Origin: Lachnospiraceae bacterium
GTDB lineage: Bacteria; Bacillota; Clostridia; Lachnospirales; Lachnospiraceae
Assembly (NCBI GenBank): GCA_910576385.1
Contig: CAJTIR010000010.1
Span: forward strand, 53,635-117,634
Length of the DNA stretch: 64,000 bases
Direction: 5' to 3'
Below the pieces are notes generated by a model. The model saw nothing but the letters and a program-made list of their open reading frames with translations. It was not told the DNA's origin and searched no databases. Made by a program: the position numbers and the translations under genes. Below are positions 8,433-17,564 of this stretch, in pieces (position 1 is the stretch's first letter; every line of letters begins with the position of its first letter).

Positions 8433-9512
8433 TTGTCACTGAAAAAAATAGCTAGTCTCGCTGGCACTTCCATATCCACAGTCTCCAGAGTACTAAACCA
8501 TCCAGAACATAACTGCAACCAACCAGGATTGGCAGAAAAAATCTGGCAGCTTGCCGCAGAACTTGACTATCTGCCTAACACTGCTGCCAGAACTCTAAGA
8601 ATGGGCACAGAGAATACCCCTGTGCCTTTTACGGTAGATATTTTCCTAACTCGTTTTGATTCTCTAAATACCGATCTTTTTTTCCAGGAACTTTTTCAAC
8701 ATATCAAAGAAGAACTGATGGCTGAGAATTGTTTATTGGGAGAACTTCTATATCCCACGGATCTTGCTATGACTGATATTTCAAATCCTGGCATGGTTCC
8801 TTACCGCTCCTCAGAAAGCATCTTGCGGGAAAATCCACTCAGTTTTCCGGCTCTGATTTCCCATAAACCCAACACTGGGCTTATCATCTTGGGTAAATGT
8901 CCAGAATCTTTCATCCCTGCTCTGCGAAAAAGATACGATTGTCTGGCAGGAATTGACCGTAATCCTACGGATTATCTCTATGATGAAGTGTTTTGTAATG
9001 GAGCTGTCGCTGCCGCCAAAGCAGTAGAACATCTGATTTTCCTTGGGCATCAGCGTATCGCCTATATTGGTGACTGTACCTATGAATCCCGCTACAATGG
9101 CTATTACCAAGCTCTGTTAAACCACAAAATCCCGCTCAATTACCAAAACATTTATCCCAGCAGCCAGACAATGGAGGAAGGTTTTGAGATCATGTGCAAT
9201 ATCATGCGTTTAGAACAACCTCCCTCTGCAATCTTCTGCGCCAATGACAGCACTGCCGTTGGCGTGCTAAAAGCCTTAAAACAACATAAAAAAAGAGGAT
9301 ATATGCCTTCTGTGATCTCCATTGACAATATTGCCGCCTCAGAAAAAACCACTCCTTTACTGAGCACCATCCATATTCCAAAAAAAGAAATGGCCCATCT
9401 TGCCCTGACGCTTCTGCTTGACCAAAAAAAGGGAGGACACAGGGAAGCTGTGCGCCTGGAACTTCCGTGTTGGCTTATAGAGCGTGAAAGCTGCAGCTAC
9501 TATTCCGGTTAA
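8433..9512 (+). CDS. LacI-family transcriptional regulator
   Basis: A 359-residue repressor-type protein. The N-terminal LacI helix-turn-helix is MSLKKIASLAGTSISTVSRV, and a periplasmic-binding-protein-like sensor domain runs from about residue 60. It starts with TTG at 8433 behind GAGAGG; no ATG fits the family N-terminus. It is divergent from the ssuABC-type operon, with two identical operators in the shared region, so it probably controls that operon and itself. LacI regulators normally sense sugars or nucleosides, which makes a link to a sulfonate/taurine-type importer unusual. The ligand is unknown. Confidence 0.93.
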   Translation: MSLKKIASLAGTSISTVSRVLNHPEHNCNQPGLAEKIWQLAAELDYLPNTAARTLRMGTENTPVPFTVDIFLTRFDSLNTDLFFQELFQHIKEELMAENCLLGELLYPTDLAMTDISNPGMVPYRSSESILRENPLSFPALISHKPNTGLIILGKCPESFIPALRKRYDCLAGIDRNPTDYLYDEVFCNGAVAAAKAVEHLIFLGHQRIAYIGDCTYESRYNGYYQALLNHKIPLNYQNIYPSSQTMEEGFEIMCNIMRLEQPPSAIFCANDSTAVGVLKALKQHKKRGYMPSVISIDNIAASEKTTPLLSTIHIPKKEMAHLALTLLLDQKKGGHREAVRLELPCWLIERESCSYYSG

Positions 9513-9527
9513 TCAGTACAACGGCAA

Positions 9528-9974
9528 TTATTGAATGGCAATATATTTCTTCTGCTCCACTGCTGGAGCTTCTTTTTTGGGAATCACCAGTTTTAAAACA
9601 CCATCCTCAAAGTTTGCCTTTACATCCTCCTGCGTGATATGTTCTCCCACATAGAAGCTTCTTCGGCAGCTTCCAAGATAACGTTCCCGCCGCACAAATC
9701 TGCCCTCACTGTCCTTCTGATCCTGCTGCTCTTTTTTCTGTGCAGAAACGGTCAGATAACCATCTTTGAGGTCTGCTTTCAGATCCTCTTTCTTATATCC
9801 TGGCAATTCTACTTCCATCTGATAATGCTCACCCAAATCTTGAATATCCGTAGACATTAGAGAAACCTTGTTTCCACGCTCAAAGGGTGCGCGGAACATA
9901 TCCCGAACACTGTCCATAGAATCATTAAAAAAATCATTGCCCAGGCTGGTATTGAAAATACTTGGTACTAACAT
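9528..9974 (-). CDS. hsp20: small heat-shock protein Hsp20
   Basis: A 148-residue alpha-crystallin family chaperone that holds unfolding proteins in the cytoplasm. The N-terminal arm is MLVPSIFNTSLGNDFFND. The alpha-crystallin domain covers roughly 40-135, with YQMEVELPGYKKEDLKADL and FEDGVLKLVIPKKE, and a short IQ tail ends the protein. The start is supported by AGGAGG eight bases upstream. It is monocistronic and converges on the LacI gene with only a 15-base gap. No CIRCE element is visible. Confidence 0.95.
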   Translation of the reverse strand: MLVPSIFNTSLGNDFFNDSMDSVRDMFRAPFERGNKVSLMSTDIQDLGEHYQMEVELPGYKKEDLKADLKDGYLTVSAQKKEQQDQKDSEGRFVRRERYLGSCRRSFYVGEHITQEDVKANFEDGVLKLVIPKKEAPAVEQKKYIAIQ

Positions 9975-10056
9975 AGATCTTTCCTCCTTATATTTTGCCT
10001 CTTTCCTATAGTATTTTCGATCCAGTTATTTTTATTCCTATCTCTAATAACTGCCG

Positions 10057-12417
10057 TTATATCATCTTGCGGTTCCTTGCTTCATTGACTGCGGCCGCTT
10101 TTCCTTTGACTCCAAGTTTGCGATAATTCTTTTGACTGTGATATTTTACAGTACTCTTGGAAATGCCAAGCATCTGTGCTATCTTTTCTGTAGAAAGCCC
10201 TTCTGCCTGCAGACGCAAAATTTGCAAAGCATTGTCAGAGAGCACAATATTCCCTGGCGTCTTTTCTTTTAAATAACTGGGATAATATCTTGCCATACGT
10301 TCACATTCCAAAAGCACTTGTCTTTGAAACTCCTTGTCCTTCCATACAAATTTTTCTCCTCTGAGCAACTCTTTTATGGCTCCGCCTTCCCTGGACAACA
10401 ACCTCACAAAATGGTACTCCTGTGCCTGTGTGATACATCCCTGAAGTGTCTCCTGCCACGGTTCCCCCAAACGATATTCCGTAATAGCCATTAAAAGTTT
10501 TGTTTCCATATAGATATAGGTACGTTTTAGCTTCTCTGCATAATAGATCATCTGCTGTAATAGCCTGTAAGCTTTTTGATATTGACCATTTTGTAGATAA
10601 ACCCGTACTTTTGTCAGATAACGCAACCGCTCCATTGTACAAAACTCTTCATTTTCATTGGGGGCAGTTTCCATCCATTCCATGACCTCTGCCAACCTGC
10701 CCAGATAAAGTGACACCCGACACTGCATCGCATAGAGATTTGGTAAAAGCTGAGGAGCTTCCTCCTTTGCATGTTGCTCAAAATCTCCCAAGATATCCCA
10801 GGCATCCTGAGCATTTCCATTTAACACAGACAACCAGGTGAGAATCCCTGCCGCCACAAAGCATTGTTCCGCCTTGCCTCCGCTCTCTGCCTGCATTCTG
10901 CCCTTCTCTGCCAAAGCCGCCACCTCATAGTTGTCCATGCCCTTTTCCAGATAACTTTCTGCCAATGCAAGACTGACCAGTCCCTTTCCATATTTTCCAA
11001 GAATTTTCTCTACCAGCTTACCAATACTAGCAGCAAGTTCCTGGTCTTTTTTACTCCATTCACAGAAATCCTTGCCTCCTGACATCTGAGACGGCAGATT
11101 AGAGGTAAGAGAAAATTCCGGCAACGCCACTTTTCGATCTCTCAACAGCGTCCCTGCGTGTTTTAAAATATCTGCCATATGTACTGTCCCTCGGTGTGGA
11201 AGTGCGATATCTAAGTACAACAAGCGGCTGTTGGCCTCTCGCTTAGCGCTTCCTGTCAATTTCTGCGCCTGTTGTTTGAGAAGATCATACCAATACTCAC
11301 TTTGTTCCTCATTCATCAACATAGACTGTAACATACTCATCCCCGCCATCAGCACAGGACTTTTACAAATGTCTTCCTCAGACAATGAGAGATAATATTT
11401 GCGCAATTGAAAATAATGCCCAGAAGCAGGATTTTTTCTGGCGTTGGCAATTAATATTCTAGCGATTCCCTCCTCATTTCCAATGATCTCATACATCTTT
11501 AATGCTTCTGTGACCTGATCCAGCATCTCATACATATGCCCTGCATTGTAATAAAGCCGATTAATCTGTTCTAAATTGCGCTCCCTGGCCAATCTCCTCC
11601 TCATAGAGAATTTTACAATTGGCCGATATTCATATATCCCATCTTTTTCAAAGATAAAATTGCCAACTTCCTGCACTCTGGCAATCATCTGCTCCACATC
11701 ATTCCTGCCTGTAACCATGCGTGCCATCTGTACATCAAACTGCTCCACCACTGACAGTTCCATGACAAATTCTTGAAGCTCCATATCCCATTGGTCATAA
11801 ACATGGGTTTCTAAATAGCTGGCAAAATCCTTTCTCCCCTGCTCAATATTACCTTTTACCAACGCTGTGAGGCGCAATGTCAGCGGATTGCCGCCTGTAA
11901 TACGAAAAATTTCATCCGCAGTATCAGACGTTAAATGCAGATTCCACTTTTCAAAATAAGCATCTTGTTCCTTGCGGCTTAAATTTAAGTCTTCTTCATC
12001 TATCACCAAAAATATCTGCTGCACATAGAGCGGCATCAGCCAGCGGGGAATAGAACTTCTAGAAATCAAAATCAGCCAAATATTTCTTTGTGCGATCAAT
12101 TTTTTTAACAATGCTGCATACTCTTCCCTAAGTTGCTGATCTGTAACCAGATACAAATCATCAATCACAATAATCTGCTCTTTGAAATCTTTTGAAATTT
12201 GAATCTCTTCTAGGTTTGTCTCCTCTGCAGAATAATAACTATAAGTTCTGCGATTTAACATATCTCTAACCAAGGAAGTCTTGCCACTTCCTGTGACACC
12301 ATATAGATAAACTGTCTGATTCATGCTCTGCGCCAATTTCATCTTCTTTGCCGCCTTTTGAGGACGGACATAAGTTGGATCTTTGATTTTCTTTTGTCTA
12401 TTATTTATATTCTGCAT
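10057..12417 (-). CDS. MalT-like LuxR-family ATP-dependent regulator
   Basis: A 786-residue regulator with MalT/LAL-type architecture. Walker A GVTGSGKT is at 40-47, followed by IIVIDDLYLV-type Walker B residues. A helical, tetratricopeptide-like middle forms the sensor region, and the C-terminal LuxR helix-turn-helix is LSTEKIAQMLGISKSTVKYH. Such proteins bind ATP and an inducer, oligomerise and activate transcription. The frame opens at a TTG five codons earlier, but ATG at 12417 follows GGAGAG. No obvious target is adjacent; its neighbours are hsp20 and an FAD/Rieske oxidoreductase. Confidence 0.88.
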   Translation of the reverse strand: MQNINNRQKKIKDPTYVRPQKAAKKMKLAQSMNQTVYLYGVTGSGKTSLVRDMLNRRTYSYYSAEETNLEEIQISKDFKEQIIVIDDLYLVTDQQLREEYAALLKKLIAQRNIWLILISRSSIPRWLMPLYVQQIFLVIDEEDLNLSRKEQDAYFEKWNLHLTSDTADEIFRITGGNPLTLRLTALVKGNIEQGRKDFASYLETHVYDQWDMELQEFVMELSVVEQFDVQMARMVTGRNDVEQMIARVQEVGNFIFEKDGIYEYRPIVKFSMRRRLARERNLEQINRLYYNAGHMYEMLDQVTEALKMYEIIGNEEGIARILIANARKNPASGHYFQLRKYYLSLSEEDICKSPVLMAGMSMLQSMLMNEEQSEYWYDLLKQQAQKLTGSAKREANSRLLYLDIALPHRGTVHMADILKHAGTLLRDRKVALPEFSLTSNLPSQMSGGKDFCEWSKKDQELAASIGKLVEKILGKYGKGLVSLALAESYLEKGMDNYEVAALAEKGRMQAESGGKAEQCFVAAGILTWLSVLNGNAQDAWDILGDFEQHAKEEAPQLLPNLYAMQCRVSLYLGRLAEVMEWMETAPNENEEFCTMERLRYLTKVRVYLQNGQYQKAYRLLQQMIYYAEKLKRTYIYMETKLLMAITEYRLGEPWQETLQGCITQAQEYHFVRLLSREGGAIKELLRGEKFVWKDKEFQRQVLLECERMARYYPSYLKEKTPGNIVLSDNALQILRLQAEGLSTEKIAQMLGISKSTVKYHSQKNYRKLGVKGKAAAVNEARNRKMI

Positions 12418-12607
12418 CTTTCTCTCCGTCAAACATCATCTTTCTTCAAATATATTCATATACTGATATGGAATAAAATTCGTAGCACATTCATACATTA
12501 CTCTAGTTTCAATAACTGGTAAATAATCAAATGATAACCATTTAATTCTAACTCAGCAGTGTCATTATAATCCTCTAACAGTTTCAGATTAACATTTTAC
12601 TTGTTTT

Positions 12608-13966
12608 TTACAATCCCTGCTGTGCCGGTCCGCTGTGGAGCTGGCCGTCGGCTCCAAAACAAGAACCATGACAGGGGCATTCCCAAGTATTTTCATCTGC
12701 ATTTTGCTCTAATTTACAACCCATGTGGGGACATTTCCGGTCAAATTCTTCCACGGAAAATGCTTGTTTTGTCAACCCTTTTACCGCCTGCATTACATTT
12801 TGTGTAAAATTTTTAGAGAGCGCTGTCACTGGAAAACGCTGAGGAGCAAACACTTCCTGATCCTCGTTTTTATGCCCAATAATCTTATCTGAAATAATTT
12901 CTGCCGCCGCCATAGCAGAAGTCATGCCCCATTTTTCAAATCCTGTGGCCACATACCAATTGGGAAGTTCTGAGGTAAAACAGCCAATATAAGGTATATG
13001 ATCCATCGGCATACAATCCTGCGCTGACCAATGGGCAATTTCGCTACAATTAGGAAACCAATCGCGTGCATGTTTCCTTAAATTATCATATTTTCCACCA
13101 GAAGTATTCTCACCAGTCCGATGGCTCTGTCCACCCATGAAAAGCACTGTTTTGCCTCGGTTTTCACAGACACGAAAAGAATAACCTTCCTCTTCTACCC
13201 CAAGATACATCCCTGTCATGTGCTTCTGATCTCCTGGTAATTCCAGGGCAATGACATAACTGCGCTCCTGATGCATACGCAGAAAATAAAAACCTGGCAC
13301 AACCTGCCAGGGATAATGCACTGCAAATACCACATGTTCCGCCTCCACCGTTCCCTGTTCGGTACGAACCGTGTTCCCCTCCACTTGAACCACTCTGGAA
13401 TGTTCATAAATCGTCAAATCTTTAGATAACCCTTCCAAAAATTCCAAGGGATGAAACTGTGCCTGCCCTTCAAATTTGACCGCCCCAGAAATCGTAAAAG
13501 GCAGCTCTGTCTCCGTGGTAAACTGCGCTGGTATTCCCAGCACTTTTGCCGCCAGCGCCTCATTTTCCAATTCCTGCACACGATTTTGTTCTGTGGTATA
13601 GAGATAAGAAGGACATTTTTTTAAATGACATGCTATCTGTTCATTCTCTATAATTTTTTGAAAACTCCCAATGGCCTTTTGATTTGCATGTGCGTACTGA
13701 CGCGCCTTTTCCTCTCCAAATTTTTCAATTAGATACGCATAGATCAGATTATGTTGGGAAGTGATTTTTGCTGTGGTATTTTGCGTCTGTCCACTGCCAA
13801 TGCGCTCCGCTTCTAATACTATAGATTCTACGCCCTTCTGTTTTAACAAATACGCGGTTAAAATCCCCGCCATCCCCGCACCGATTACCACTGCCTGTGT
13901 ATGAAGTTCTTCCTTTAAAGAATCCCTTTTGGGAATTTCCACTGTCTTTTTCCAGATTGATTCCAT
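12608..13966 (-). CDS. FAD-dependent oxidoreductase with C-terminal Rieske domain
   Basis: About 452 residues. The N-terminal DAO fold has an ADP-binding motif VVIGAGMAGILTAYLL. The C-terminus is a Rieske [2Fe-2S] domain with CPHMGC and CPCHGSCF, giving the usual Cys-His plus Cys-His ligands. Members are widespread in anaerobic Firmicutes, but their substrate is not established. GTG at 13984 and ATG at 13966 are both possible; I prefer the ATG because it follows AGAGG and gives the family N-terminus MESIWKK. It stands alone between two gaps. Confidence 0.88.
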   Translation of the reverse strand: MESIWKKTVEIPKRDSLKEELHTQAVVIGAGMAGILTAYLLKQKGVESIVLEAERIGSGQTQNTTAKITSQHNLIYAYLIEKFGEEKARQYAHANQKAIGSFQKIIENEQIACHLKKCPSYLYTTEQNRVQELENEALAAKVLGIPAQFTTETELPFTISGAVKFEGQAQFHPLEFLEGLSKDLTIYEHSRVVQVEGNTVRTEQGTVEAEHVVFAVHYPWQVVPGFYFLRMHQERSYVIALELPGDQKHMTGMYLGVEEEGYSFRVCENRGKTVLFMGGQSHRTGENTSGGKYDNLRKHARDWFPNCSEIAHWSAQDCMPMDHIPYIGCFTSELPNWYVATGFEKWGMTSAMAAAEIISDKIIGHKNEDQEVFAPQRFPVTALSKNFTQNVMQAVKGLTKQAFSVEEFDRKCPHMGCKLEQNADENTWECPCHGSCFGADGQLHSGPAQQGL

Positions 13967-14039
13967 TTTTCTGCCTCTTTTCACTCTGCAAAATCCTTAA
14001 TCAAGTAGGGAAGACTTTCTTCCCCTGCTCGCTACGCGC

Positions 14040-14081
14040 GGGGCGCATACTGCATAAACAGTAGAATTCCTTATGCGCCCC
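14040..14081. repeat. GC-rich hairpin in the 13985-14307 gap
   Basis: GGGGCGCATA (14040-14049) pairs perfectly with TATGCGCCCC (14072-14081). A smaller hairpin, GGGAAGA/TCTTCCC, lies just before it, and AAAGCCTGT/ACAGGCTTT lies just after, at about 14097-14128. The 320-base gap holds no gene, only these palindromes and the terminator of the next operon. The cluster of three hairpins looks like intergenic repeat DNA. Confidence 0.45.
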
Positions 14082-14230
14082 TGTGCATATACTCAAAAAG
14101 CCTGTCTTCCCTTTGGAACACAGGCTTTGTACTCTGAAATTTAGTATGGCAGATTTGTTTTTGATTATGCAGATGATTTAAAGTCTATAAATCAGAAATA
14201 TATTGTTTATATTTTGATGTGTCAAATATC

Positions 14231-14276
14231 TGAATAAAAAGAATCCCCAACTGTATTCGCAGTACAGCTAGGGATT
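14231..14276 (-). terminator. rho-independent terminator of the natAB-type operon
   Basis: Read on the minus strand, AATCCC and CTGTA arms (14242-14255) pair with TACAG and GGGATT arms (14263-14276). The hairpin is followed by CTTTTTATT. It lies about 30 bases after the permease stop. Confidence 0.75.
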
Positions 14277-14307
14277 TGTTTCTTCTGTCAACATGGACGA
14301 ATAATCT

Positions 14308-15495
14308 CTATTTAGAAAACATCACTTTTTCATTATCAAACATCTTTGCCAGTACTAAAACGCCAATTCCAGCATAACAAACATTTGCCACTACTGTTAC
14401 TACAATATTAATGATATTTGGCTCCATCGAGAAAATACCATTCATGCTCTGTACACTGTTATACAGAGGAATCAAATACCATACCGGATCTGTCATACAG
14501 AGACTTTCCACCATAGAGGTGACTCCCAGCAGCATAGAAATAATCATCACAGGCGTCACCCATCCAGTTGCTTCTTTAACATTTTTGGCAAATGCAGAGA
14601 TAATAGAAACCAAAGTGATAATGACTAATACCGTTGACAATATCACCAGAAGTGTCAGAATATAATCTCCGACCCCATATACACTGGCATCCACACTCTC
14701 TTCCCCTCCCATCAGCTTTGGCAAGGAAAGCATGGTTCCCAGGAAACTGGATAGTCCGCTTAAAACAGCGATCACACTTAAACTGATAATTTTACCAATC
14801 GCCAAATGGCTGCGCTTGATGGGAGTAACTAAAAGAGTGGCAATCGTCCCGCGCTCTTTCTCTCCCGCGATTGATTCTGGGGCTACCGCCATACAGCCGC
14901 TAAAAAGAAATATCATCAATAACATAGGCACCATCATTGAGAAAATCTGTGCTGACATATCCTCTTTGGTAGCCATATCATAGCTTTCTTCTCCAGGATT
15001 GACATCAAACTTATTGGCCAGCGCCGATTCGTATGTATCAAGCATCTCTCGCATCATATTGTAGGTCAACTGGGAATCCTTGTTTGTAGAGTTATAATAT
15101 AACTTTACTGCCGGAGCCTCTGTGCCTGCGGTAACATCAAAAGCAGCCACCTGCGCATCAAAATCCTCTGGGAACACTGCCACCAGATCACAGCTGTCTT
15201 CTGACTGCTGCAGCTTTTCCAAAGCCTGTTCCATTCCTTGTTCAGACAAATCTTTAAATTCCATCGGTGTTTCACCCTCACCTATTGTCTGCATACTTTC
15301 AGGCAGATTTTGAACAGCGATACTTGCTACAAAATCCTCAGATTCTCCTAATTTAGAACCCAAACCGCTACCCATAAAGGAATACAAAAAATAGATCATA
15401 ATTCCTGGCATCAACAGCGTTGTCACTACCATTCTGCGGTCGGTGAAAAAACGCATAAATTCTTTTTTCATCACTGTTATGATACTATTTCTCAT
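14308..15495 (-). CDS. natB: ABC-2 exporter permease, NatB-like
   Basis: A 395-residue membrane protein. One helix near the N-terminus precedes a large extracytoplasmic domain (about 45-175). Five or six helices follow, with the ABC-2 segment GEKERGTIATLLVTPIKRS between them. It resembles NatB-type exporters for Na+ or other toxic compounds. The open frame begins at GTG 15504, but ATG at 15495 follows AGGTGA at good spacing. It overlaps the ATPase gene by 11 bases and ends at a strong terminator. The exported substrate is inferred from family only. Confidence 0.85.
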   Translation of the reverse strand: MRNSIITVMKKEFMRFFTDRRMVVTTLLMPGIMIYFLYSFMGSGLGSKLGESEDFVASIAVQNLPESMQTIGEGETPMEFKDLSEQGMEQALEKLQQSEDSCDLVAVFPEDFDAQVAAFDVTAGTEAPAVKLYYNSTNKDSQLTYNMMREMLDTYESALANKFDVNPGEESYDMATKEDMSAQIFSMMVPMLLMIFLFSGCMAVAPESIAGEKERGTIATLLVTPIKRSHLAIGKIISLSVIAVLSGLSSFLGTMLSLPKLMGGEESVDASVYGVGDYILTLLVILSTVLVIITLVSIISAFAKNVKEATGWVTPVMIISMLLGVTSMVESLCMTDPVWYLIPLYNSVQSMNGIFSMEPNIINIVVTVVANVCYAGIGVLVLAKMFDNEKVMFSK

Positions 15496-16267
15496 AAGTC
15501 TCACCTACTCTTTCCGCATAAATATCAAAGAATTTTTCTTCTAATGGTTTATCGGCTGTAATATTTTCGAGCGTATCACAGACCGCCATCTTGCCATCAA
15601 TAATCACTCCGACCCGATCACAAATTTTCTCAATCAAACTGAAAATATGTGTGGACACAATCACTGTCTTTCCTTGCTGTTTCAATTCTAACAGAAAATC
15701 TGTCACCACCTTTGCAGTCAGTACATCCAGACCATTTGTAGGCTCATCAAAAATGATAATATCTGGATTGTGCACAATGGAGATCACCAACGACACTTTC
15801 TGCTTCATTCCTGTAGAAAGATTACCCACCTTTACCTCTGCAAAATTAGTAATCCCAAATCGCTCAAATAATTTCTGTTTTCTGGCTGCGGCAGTCTCTT
15901 CCGCAACCCCATGCAGTTCAGAAAAAAAGTCAAACAGATAATTTGGCGTAAAAAACTCTTCCAATTTTAACTCACTAGTGAGAAATCCAATCTTGCTGCG
16001 CACCTCATCTGGTTTTTTCACTACACTGGATCCATCCACCAGCACATCCCCCTCATCTGGTTTCACCAAAGCTGACATCATACGCAGTGTTGTAGTTTTA
16101 CCAGCTCCGTTTGGCCCCAACAGGCCGAATACTTCTCCCTCATATGCGGTAAAGCTTAATCCATCTACCGCAACCTTTATCCGCTGCTTGGTATTTTGGA
16201 TCTTCTGCTGCTTTGCAGAAATCTTAAAAGTCTTTTTTAAGTTCTGCACACTCAATAATTCTTTCAT
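15485..16267 (-). CDS. natA: ABC exporter ATPase, NatA-like
   Basis: A 260-residue ATPase with Walker A GLLGPNGAGKTTTLRM, signature LSTGMKQKVSLVISI, and Walker B IIIFDEPTNGLD followed by the switch histidine in STHIF. An N-terminal basic insert (KISAKQQKIQNTKQRIK) precedes the fold and is typical of this NatA branch. It drives the adjacent ABC-2 permease, with which it overlaps. The 200 bases upstream of it (16268-16464) hold no gene. Confidence 0.92.
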   Translation of the reverse strand: MKELLSVQNLKKTFKISAKQQKIQNTKQRIKVAVDGLSFTAYEGEVFGLLGPNGAGKTTTLRMMSALVKPDEGDVLVDGSSVVKKPDEVRSKIGFLTSELKLEEFFTPNYLFDFFSELHGVAEETAAARKQKLFERFGITNFAEVKVGNLSTGMKQKVSLVISIVHNPDIIIFDEPTNGLDVLTAKVVTDFLLELKQQGKTVIVSTHIFSLIEKICDRVGVIIDGKMAVCDTLENITADKPLEEKFFDIYAERVGETYEK

Positions 16268-16464
16268 ATTTTACACCAAGCCTCAAGCGAAAATGCTTGC
16301 ATTTTCATGTGAGGCGCAAACAAAAAGGGTGAAAGAAGGGTGTTTGCATTTTGTCCTTTCCTCTTTATTTCTTTCACTCTTTATCCCCTCTCTATGCACT
16401 ATTGTACTATTTATATAATACAATAAAACAGATTTCAATTCTTGTCAAGAAAAATATTTTTTTA

Positions 16465-17022
16465 CTACTTAAGTTCCTGAATCTTCCCGGTAAGCTGGAC
16501 AATCACAGCTATCAATTTTCCCACTATAGCATACATAATTCCAATGCAAATCAATTCAACGATAATCATCATATATATGCTTGGATGCCAAGGCAGACTA
16601 ATTGTATAAACAAAATTCACTGTATCAAAAATACTCACTGCTAATTCCAATAATAAAACTGCAAAAAACAGCTTTCTGAAACGCTGATACAGTTTTATCT
16701 GTGATTCTGGATCCGTATACAGTTTAAAATCTCCTTTTTCCTTCTTTTTGCGGAAAATCATATAAAATCCCCAGGTACACACATACTCTGCTCCTGTCTC
16801 CTCGATAAATTCAATATACTCCCGCTTTTTTCTATCCTTGTCATTTGTAGATGTCCCCCACAAATCAGGTAAATCAACCTGATAGGTATATTCATCTGGA
16901 ATACAGGGTTCAAAGGTATAGACCCCCATAAAAAATCTTGTCATTCCCCATCCCTTACTGCACATCTGATTGAGCCATATCTCCTCTTTGTCCTTATCAT
17001 AATACAGTCGAAACTTCCTCAT
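16465..17022 (-). CDS. DUF2812 membrane protein
   Basis: A 185-residue protein. An N-terminal DUF2812 domain of about 100 residues (FRLYYDKDKEEIWLNQMCSKGW) is followed by two membrane helices near 115-140 and 150-175. DUF2812 proteins are regularly encoded next to PadR regulators in Firmicutes and are thought to act in membrane-stress or transporter control; no reaction is known. ATG at 17022 is preferred because GAGGAGG lies six bases before it. It overlaps the PadR gene by 26 bases and is co-transcribed with it. Confidence 0.8.
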   Translation of the reverse strand: MRKFRLYYDKDKEEIWLNQMCSKGWGMTRFFMGVYTFEPCIPDEYTYQVDLPDLWGTSTNDKDRKKREYIEFIEETGAEYVCTWGFYMIFRKKKEKGDFKLYTDPESQIKLYQRFRKLFFAVLLLELAVSIFDTVNFVYTISLPWHPSIYMMIIVELICIGIMYAIVGKLIAVIVQLTGKIQELK

Positions 17023-17347
17023 CATGTACCTCCTCACCTAGAAATCTCCTGCCATTCTCCAGCAACTCTTCCAGCCGCTTGATCTCCTGACGCAAAGCCT
17101 GTCGCCCTTCCTCTGTCATCAGATACTGTTTTTTCTTTCTGGAATGTTTATCCTCGCTGTAGAGTTGAATCCAACCCTTATTCAACAATGTATTGATAGC
17201 TCCATAGAGCGTACCTGCCCCCAATTCCAGCCTTCCTTCTGTCATCTGTATGATATTTTGAATAATGCCATATCCATGATTCGGCGTTTGCAAAGAGAGG
17301 AGAATATAGTAGACTGCCTCAGTCATTGCTGTCTGCTTTTTTTCCAA
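16997..17347 (-). CDS. PadR-family transcriptional regulator
   Basis: A 116-residue winged-helix regulator. The conserved segment is MTEAVYYILLSLQTPNHGYGI, followed by LGAGTLYGAINTLLNKGWI and RKKKQYLMTEEGRQAL. The frame opens 32 codons further up, but that would place the start inside the palindromic operator. TTG at 17347, with a GGAAGAGGG site before it, gives the usual N-terminus EKKQTAMTEA. It probably represses its own two-gene operon through the site at 17382-17428. Confidence 0.85.
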   Translation of the reverse strand: MEKKQTAMTEAVYYILLSLQTPNHGYGIIQNIIQMTEGRLELGAGTLYGAINTLLNKGWIQLYSEDKHSRKKKQYLMTEEGRQALRQEIKRLEELLENGRRFLGEEVHDEEVSTVL

Positions 17348-17381
17348 AATAATTCCCTCTTCCTTAAATTTATCATTTCCC

Positions 17382-17428
17382 GATATATCATCTAACGATA
17401 TATTTAATATATCAGCTGCTGATATATT
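17382..17428. promoter_or_regulatory. PadR operator cluster
   Basis: AATATATCAGC (17406-17416) and GCTGATATATT (17418-17428) form a perfect 11-bp inverted repeat around one base. Two further GATATAT half-sites start at 17382 and 17397. The cluster ends 35 bases upstream of the PadR TTG start, where a repressor would block transcription. PadR sites are often AT-rich dyads of this kind, so autoregulation is likely. Confidence 0.65.
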
Positions 17429-17460
17429 TGTCAAGAATAACAATTCAAAGAAATTACCAA

Positions 17461-17495
17461 TAATAAAAAGGAACTATCATTTTCTGATAGCTCCT
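17461..17495 (-). terminator. terminator of spoIVA
   Basis: On the minus strand AGGAGCTATCA pairs with TGATAGTTCCT (one wobble) around a five-base loop, followed by TTTTTATTA. It lies 70 bases after the spoIVA stop and separates it from the PadR operon. Confidence 0.75.
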
Positions 17496-17564
17496 CAATG
17501 AGTAGAACTCAATATCATTCTGATAAGTTTGTGATCTAATGCTGTGCGAAAAATATACTAATAC

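Noticed and set aside
14097..14128. AAAGCCTGT/ACAGGCTTT hairpin as a terminator of the FAD gene
   Set aside because: It lies upstream, not downstream, of that gene and has no T-run, so it is left as intergenic repeat DNA.
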